A stretch of 17,758 nt of DNA from Bacteroidales bacterium UBA4345. Lineage in GTDB: Bacteria; Bacteroidota; Bacteroidia; Bacteroidales; Paludibacteraceae. Where the stretch lies: positions 1 to 17,758 of the forward strand of contig DGTD01000003.1 in NCBI GenBank assembly GCA_002396385.1. Direction: 5' to 3'. The number at the start of each line of letters is the position of its first letter. The first letter of the stretch is position 1. The position numbers and the translations under genes were made by a program. The notes under the pieces are model-generated. The model did not search any database, was not told the DNA's origin, and saw nothing but the letters and a program-made list of their open reading frames with translations. This document shows, piece after piece, positions 15,849-17,758 of this stretch.

Positions 15849-17156
15849 TTAGAAAAGCGTAAGGGCTTCGCCTACAACGTAATTGCTTCCGCCGATGAAG
15901 ATTATATCTTCGTCGGCGGCTTCTTTTTGCGCCTGTCTGACTGCATCTGTTACGCTTGTACAGCACTTGCTGTCGGTGGCAAAACCGGTATCTTGTGCTG
16001 CATGTTGCCACATCTGCTGCATCTTCTCCGCAGGTATGGCGCGATGTGTGGCTGCGGCTGCAAAATAGTAAGTCGCGCGGCGCGGCATAAGGCGCAGCAC
16101 TCGCTCCACATCTTTGTCGTCCACCATCCCGAATACTATCCTCAGCCTGCTTTGCGGCCGCTCCTCTTGCAGTTTTATAAGTGATGCAGCTACATATTTC
16201 AGTCCGTGGGAGTTATGCCCTGTGTCGCAGATGGTAAGAGGCTTGTCTTGCAATGTTTCCCACCGTCCGCGCAAGCCCGTGAGCGTACATACCTCGGCAA
16301 AACCTTTGCGTATCGCCGCTTGGTCAAGGGTGGGAAATGTGTTCCGTAGTGCGCGCAGAGCCACGTAGGCAGTCTGCTTGTTCTTCTCTTGGTAGTTGCC
16401 TTTCAGTTGGCAGTCTGTTATCTCGCGTCTGCGGGTGAGGTTGAGGTAGTTGCATTGGTCGGCAAACCAAAGTCTGCAACAGGTCGTCTCAAGCCCCTCG
16501 CCGAGTATGCCGCATTCCTCGGCTTTCTTCAAGAAGACGGGGGCTGTCAGCGGGTCGGTCTCGCCTATTATGCAAGGCGTGCCGGGCTTCATTATTCCCG
16601 CTTTCTCGGTGGCTATCTCCGGCAGTGTGTTGCCGAGAAACTCCGTATGGTCAAGTCCTATGTTGGTGATGACGGTAAGCAAGGGGGAGAGGATGTTAGT
16701 GGAGTCGAGCCTGCCGCCAAGCCCGGTTTCCACTACCGCTATATCCACTTCCTCCTTGGCAAAATAGCAGAAAGCCAACGCCATAGTGGTCTCGAAAAAC
16801 GACGGACGAACGGCATCAAGAAAATGCTTGTTTTCTTCTAAAAACCGCGCCACCTCCTTTCTTGGTATCATCTGTCCGTTGATGCGTATGCGTTCGCGAA
16901 AATCCACAAGATGTGGGGATGTATATAGACCTGTTTTCAGTCCTGCCGCTTGCAAAGAGGCGGCTATCAGATGACTCACAGAACCTTTGCCGTTGGTACC
17001 GGCTATATGTATGGAGCGGAACAGCCTATGCGGATTGCCCGTATGCTCCATAAGGGCTATGGTGTTGTCAAGCCCGGGCTTATACGCCGCCGCACCTACA
17101 AGGTGAAAAGGCGGCTGCGAAGTGTAGAGATACTGTATAGCCTCTTCGTAAGTCAT
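15849..17156 (-). CDS. folC: Bifunctional folylpolyglutamate synthase / dihydrofolate synthase
   Basis: 435 residues from the ATG at 17156. A TTG-initiated extension to 17219 would overlap the promoter and is unlikely. It belongs to the Mur ligase superfamily and ligates glutamate to dihydropteroate and to folates with ATP. Seen motifs: N-terminal YLYTSQPPFHLVGAAAYKPGLD; the ATP-binding P-loop GTNGKGS at 53-59; TGLGGRLDSTN; the central NIGLDHTEFLGNTLPEIATEKAG, where the folate and metal sites lie; and the C-terminal domain with ICDTGHNSHGLKY. Length and motif order are normal. No other folate gene is nearby. Its promoter overlaps an inverted repeat that may be an operator or the terminator of a short upstream unit. 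Isoleucine ATA and valine GTA codons are frequent, as in the 3' half of dnaE. Confidence 0.96.
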   Translation of the reverse strand: MTYEEAIQYLYTSQPPFHLVGAAAYKPGLDNTIALMEHTGNPHRLFRSIHIAGTNGKGSVSHLIAASLQAAGLKTGLYTSPHLVDFRERIRINGQMIPRKEVARFLEENKHFLDAVRPSFFETTMALAFCYFAKEEVDIAVVETGLGGRLDSTNILSPLLTVITNIGLDHTEFLGNTLPEIATEKAGIMKPGTPCIIGETDPLTAPVFLKKAEECGILGEGLETTCCRLWFADQCNYLNLTRRREITDCQLKGNYQEKNKQTAYVALRALRNTFPTLDQAAIRKGFAEVCTLTGLRGRWETLQDKPLTICDTGHNSHGLKYVAASLIKLQEERPQSRLRIVFGMVDDKDVERVLRLMPRRATYYFAAAATHRAIPAEKMQQMWQHAAQDTGFATDSKCCTSVTDAVRQAQKEAADEDIIFIGGSNYVVGEALTLF

Positions 17157-17188
17157 TGTTTCGCTATGATTTTGAATTATTTCACCTG

Positions 17189-17220
17189 CAAAGGTAAAGA
17201 GAAAAAACAAACTGTGCAAA
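17189..17220 (-). promoter_or_regulatory. folC promoter (TTTG, 20 nt, TACCTTTG)
   Basis: On the minus strand TTTG (17220-17217) precedes TACCTTTG (17196-17189) by 20 nt, a full consensus. The ATG follows 32 bp downstream of the -7 element. The -33 element lies inside the inverted repeat 17209-17234. Confidence 0.75.
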
Positions 17221-17234
17221 TCTCTGCACAGTTT
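17209..17234. repeat. Perfect 10-bp inverted repeat, terminator-like on both strands
   Basis: AAACTGTGCA and TGCACAGTTT are separated by 6 nt. On the minus strand the stem is followed by GTTTTTTC, so it could end the short transcript from 17332. It also covers the folC -33 element, so an operator role is equally possible. The stem is only 40% GC, so a terminator would be weak. Confidence 0.5.
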
Positions 17235-17240
17235 TTCTTC

Positions 17241-17318
17241 TTACGCCTGATTCAGATACAAAGTAGCGCAAAAGGGGTCGTTTGATTGACACCATCCGTT
17301 CGCTTTTATCGGTTTCAT
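17241..17318 (-). CDS. Possible 25-residue small ORF
   Basis: ATG at 17318 to TAA at 17241 encodes MKPIKANGWCQSND followed by PFCATLYLNQA. The ATG is preceded by GGAAAAAG, a purine-rich stretch stronger than the ribosome sites of neighbouring genes. It lies 13 bp downstream of a good -7 element. Its stop is 6 bp from the terminator-like hairpin. It has no recognisable family. It could instead be a leader peptide, the truncated start of a lost gene, or part of a non-coding RNA. The inverted-repeat arm 17272-17288 lies within it. Confidence 0.25.
   Translation of the reverse strand: MKPIKANGWCQSNDPFCATLYLNQA
17272..17288 (+). repeat. Left arm of a 17-bp inverted repeat
   Basis: AAGGGGTCGTTTGATTG is the exact reverse complement of 17552-17568. 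The arms enclose 263 bp that contain promoter-like elements. Confidence 0.7.
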
Positions 17319-17331
17319 CTTTTTCCGGCTG

Positions 17332-17362
17332 CAAAGATAGTGCAAACTGTGCATAAATGCAA
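17332..17362 (-). promoter_or_regulatory. Promoter reading toward the 25-residue ORF and folC (TTG, 20 nt, TATCTTTG)
   Basis: On the minus strand TTG (17362-17360) is followed after 20 nt by TATCTTTG (17339-17332), an exact -7 match with a three-base -33. Its start site would lie about 8 nt before the small ORF. Confidence 0.6.
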
Positions 17363-17366
17363 GTTT
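17344..17366. promoter_or_regulatory. Imperfect dyad sharing the CAAACTGTGCA half-site with the folC promoter
   Basis: AAACT-g-TGCAT-aa-ATGCA-AGTTT is a 10-bp dyad interrupted by one unpaired G. The 11-mer CAAACTGTGCA occurs both here (17343-17353) and at 17208-17218, each time at a -33 element. Confidence 0.4.
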
Positions 17367-17542
17367 TTTGTAAAGATTTTTGCATTTTTATGTAGCATTT
17401 TGCTTTATTTTTGTGCTTTTTGTGGAATTTTAATCAGAATTACACGCCTTTACCTGCAAATTTATCAACATCTTAACAGCCGCGTGTTTGTGGTTTCGCC
17501 TTGATTTTTCCGGTTAATAATCCTGCCTGTTATTGTCGTTAT

Positions 17543-17582
17543 GGGGTGGAGCAATCAAACGACCCCTTGATTGCTCCACCCC
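17543..17582. repeat. Hairpin with a perfect 16-bp stem
   Basis: GGGGTGGAGCAATCAA (17543-17558) and TTGATTGCTCCACCCC (17567-17582) pair without mismatch around an 8-nt loop, ACGACCCC. No T-run follows on either strand, so it is not a standard intrinsic terminator. The loop and part of its flank also form the right arm of the 17-bp inverted repeat. Confidence 0.75.
17552..17568 (-). repeat. Right arm of the 17-bp inverted repeat
   Basis: CAATCAAACGACCCCTT on the plus strand is the reverse complement of the arm at 17272-17288. It overlaps the loop of the 16-bp-stem hairpin. Confidence 0.7.
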
Positions 17583-17665
17583 TGTGGTAATTTGAAGTGA
17601 TTATTTATGCTATAAAAAGCACCATTACCGCTTGTATTTGTGTCCGTTGAGCATCGATATGAACA

Positions 17666-17703
17666 GGAACTGAAACGGAACTGAACGGGAACCGAGCCGG
17701 AAC
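17666..17703. repeat. 11-bp tandem repeat starting with GGAAC
   Basis: GGAAC begins at 17666, 17677, 17688 and 17699, an exact 11-bp spacing. The units read GGAACTGAAAC, GGAACTGAACG and GGAACCGAGCC. A further GAAC stands at 17661. The spacing is close to one DNA helical turn. Confidence 0.6.
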
Positions 17704-17710
17704 ACTATAC

Positions 17711-17744
17711 GGATACTATATCCTTACTTATAGGATAGCCATCC
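17711..17744. repeat. Overlapping GGATA/TATCC dyads
   Basis: GGATA (17711) can pair with TATCC (17719). TATCCT (17719) can pair instead with AGGATA (17732). GGAT (17733) can pair with ATCC (17741). The alternatives exclude one another, but all stems are short (4-6 bp). Confidence 0.3.
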
Positions 17745-17758
17745 CATGCGGACAGAAA

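Larger units (their letters stand above)
17157..17758. other. 602-bp terminal region without a sizeable gene, dense in repeats and promoters
   Basis: From left to right: the folC promoter with an overlapping hairpin, a possible 25-residue ORF with its own promoter, a second copy of the AAACTGTGCA dyad, AT-rich DNA with further promoter-like TAnnTTTG words (for example 17406-17413 on plus), a 16-bp-stem hairpin, an 11-bp tandem repeat and overlapping GGATA dyads. Open frames here are short and look like chance. Confidence 0.6.

Noticed and set aside
17182..17385. A 67-codon frame on the minus strand upstream of folC
   Set aside because: It would start upstream of and run through two promoters and the hairpin, and has no family resemblance. 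The 25-codon frame fits the promoter and terminator better.

Overview
The window looks like a Bacteroidales (Bacteroidota) chromosome. The evidence is a hybrid two-component system (HTCS) regulator of the gut-Bacteroidetes type, Bacteroidetes promoters (TTTG, 19-20 nt, TAnnTTTG) in front of several genes, almost no Shine-Dalgarno sequences, and a DnaE with the insertions usual for this phylum. I saw no tRNA, rRNA, CRISPR array or complete insertion sequence. The species cannot be named from this sequence.

Left part, 1-4715. A DIP1984-family gene runs off the left edge. Next to it on the same strand is a 1322-residue HTCS sensor/regulator. Neither side of it shows a polysaccharide utilisation locus within the window. 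The 389-bp gap that follows holds the HTCS promoter on the minus strand and, facing the other way, a -7 element with a 16-bp palindrome at the expected transcription start of the next operon.

Centre-left, 4716-7402. Three tandem paralogous genes each encode an N-terminal membrane anchor, a TerB-like helical domain and a C-terminal J-domain, which is the DjlA layout. The second and third keep the Hsp70-activating HPD motif. The first has CPN there and is predicted to be unable to stimulate Hsp70. This triplet is the best candidate for an undescribed system in the window.

Centre, 7409-10986, minus strand. A LolA-like periplasmic carrier, a lipoprotein and a GT2 glycosyltransferase fused to DUF2062 form a compact operon. 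Such genes often accompany aryl polyene/flexirubin clusters, but no pigment synthesis genes are present here. Upstream is a bacterial-type poly(ADP-ribose) glycohydrolase (macro-domain) gene.

Right part, 11122-17758. dnaE is divergent from the macro-domain gene. It is followed by a small outer-membrane beta-barrel protein and, convergent with that, folC. Codon choice changes inside dnaE near 12.7 kb (GTA and ATA become common), which suggests either a mosaic gene or a join between two genomes. The last 600 bp carry no sizeable gene but are full of structure: the folC promoter, a short transcript unit with its own promoter and terminator-like hairpin, a repeated dyad, a 17-bp inverted repeat enclosing 263 bp (possible invertible promoter), a perfect 16-bp-stem hairpin and an 11-bp tandem repeat.
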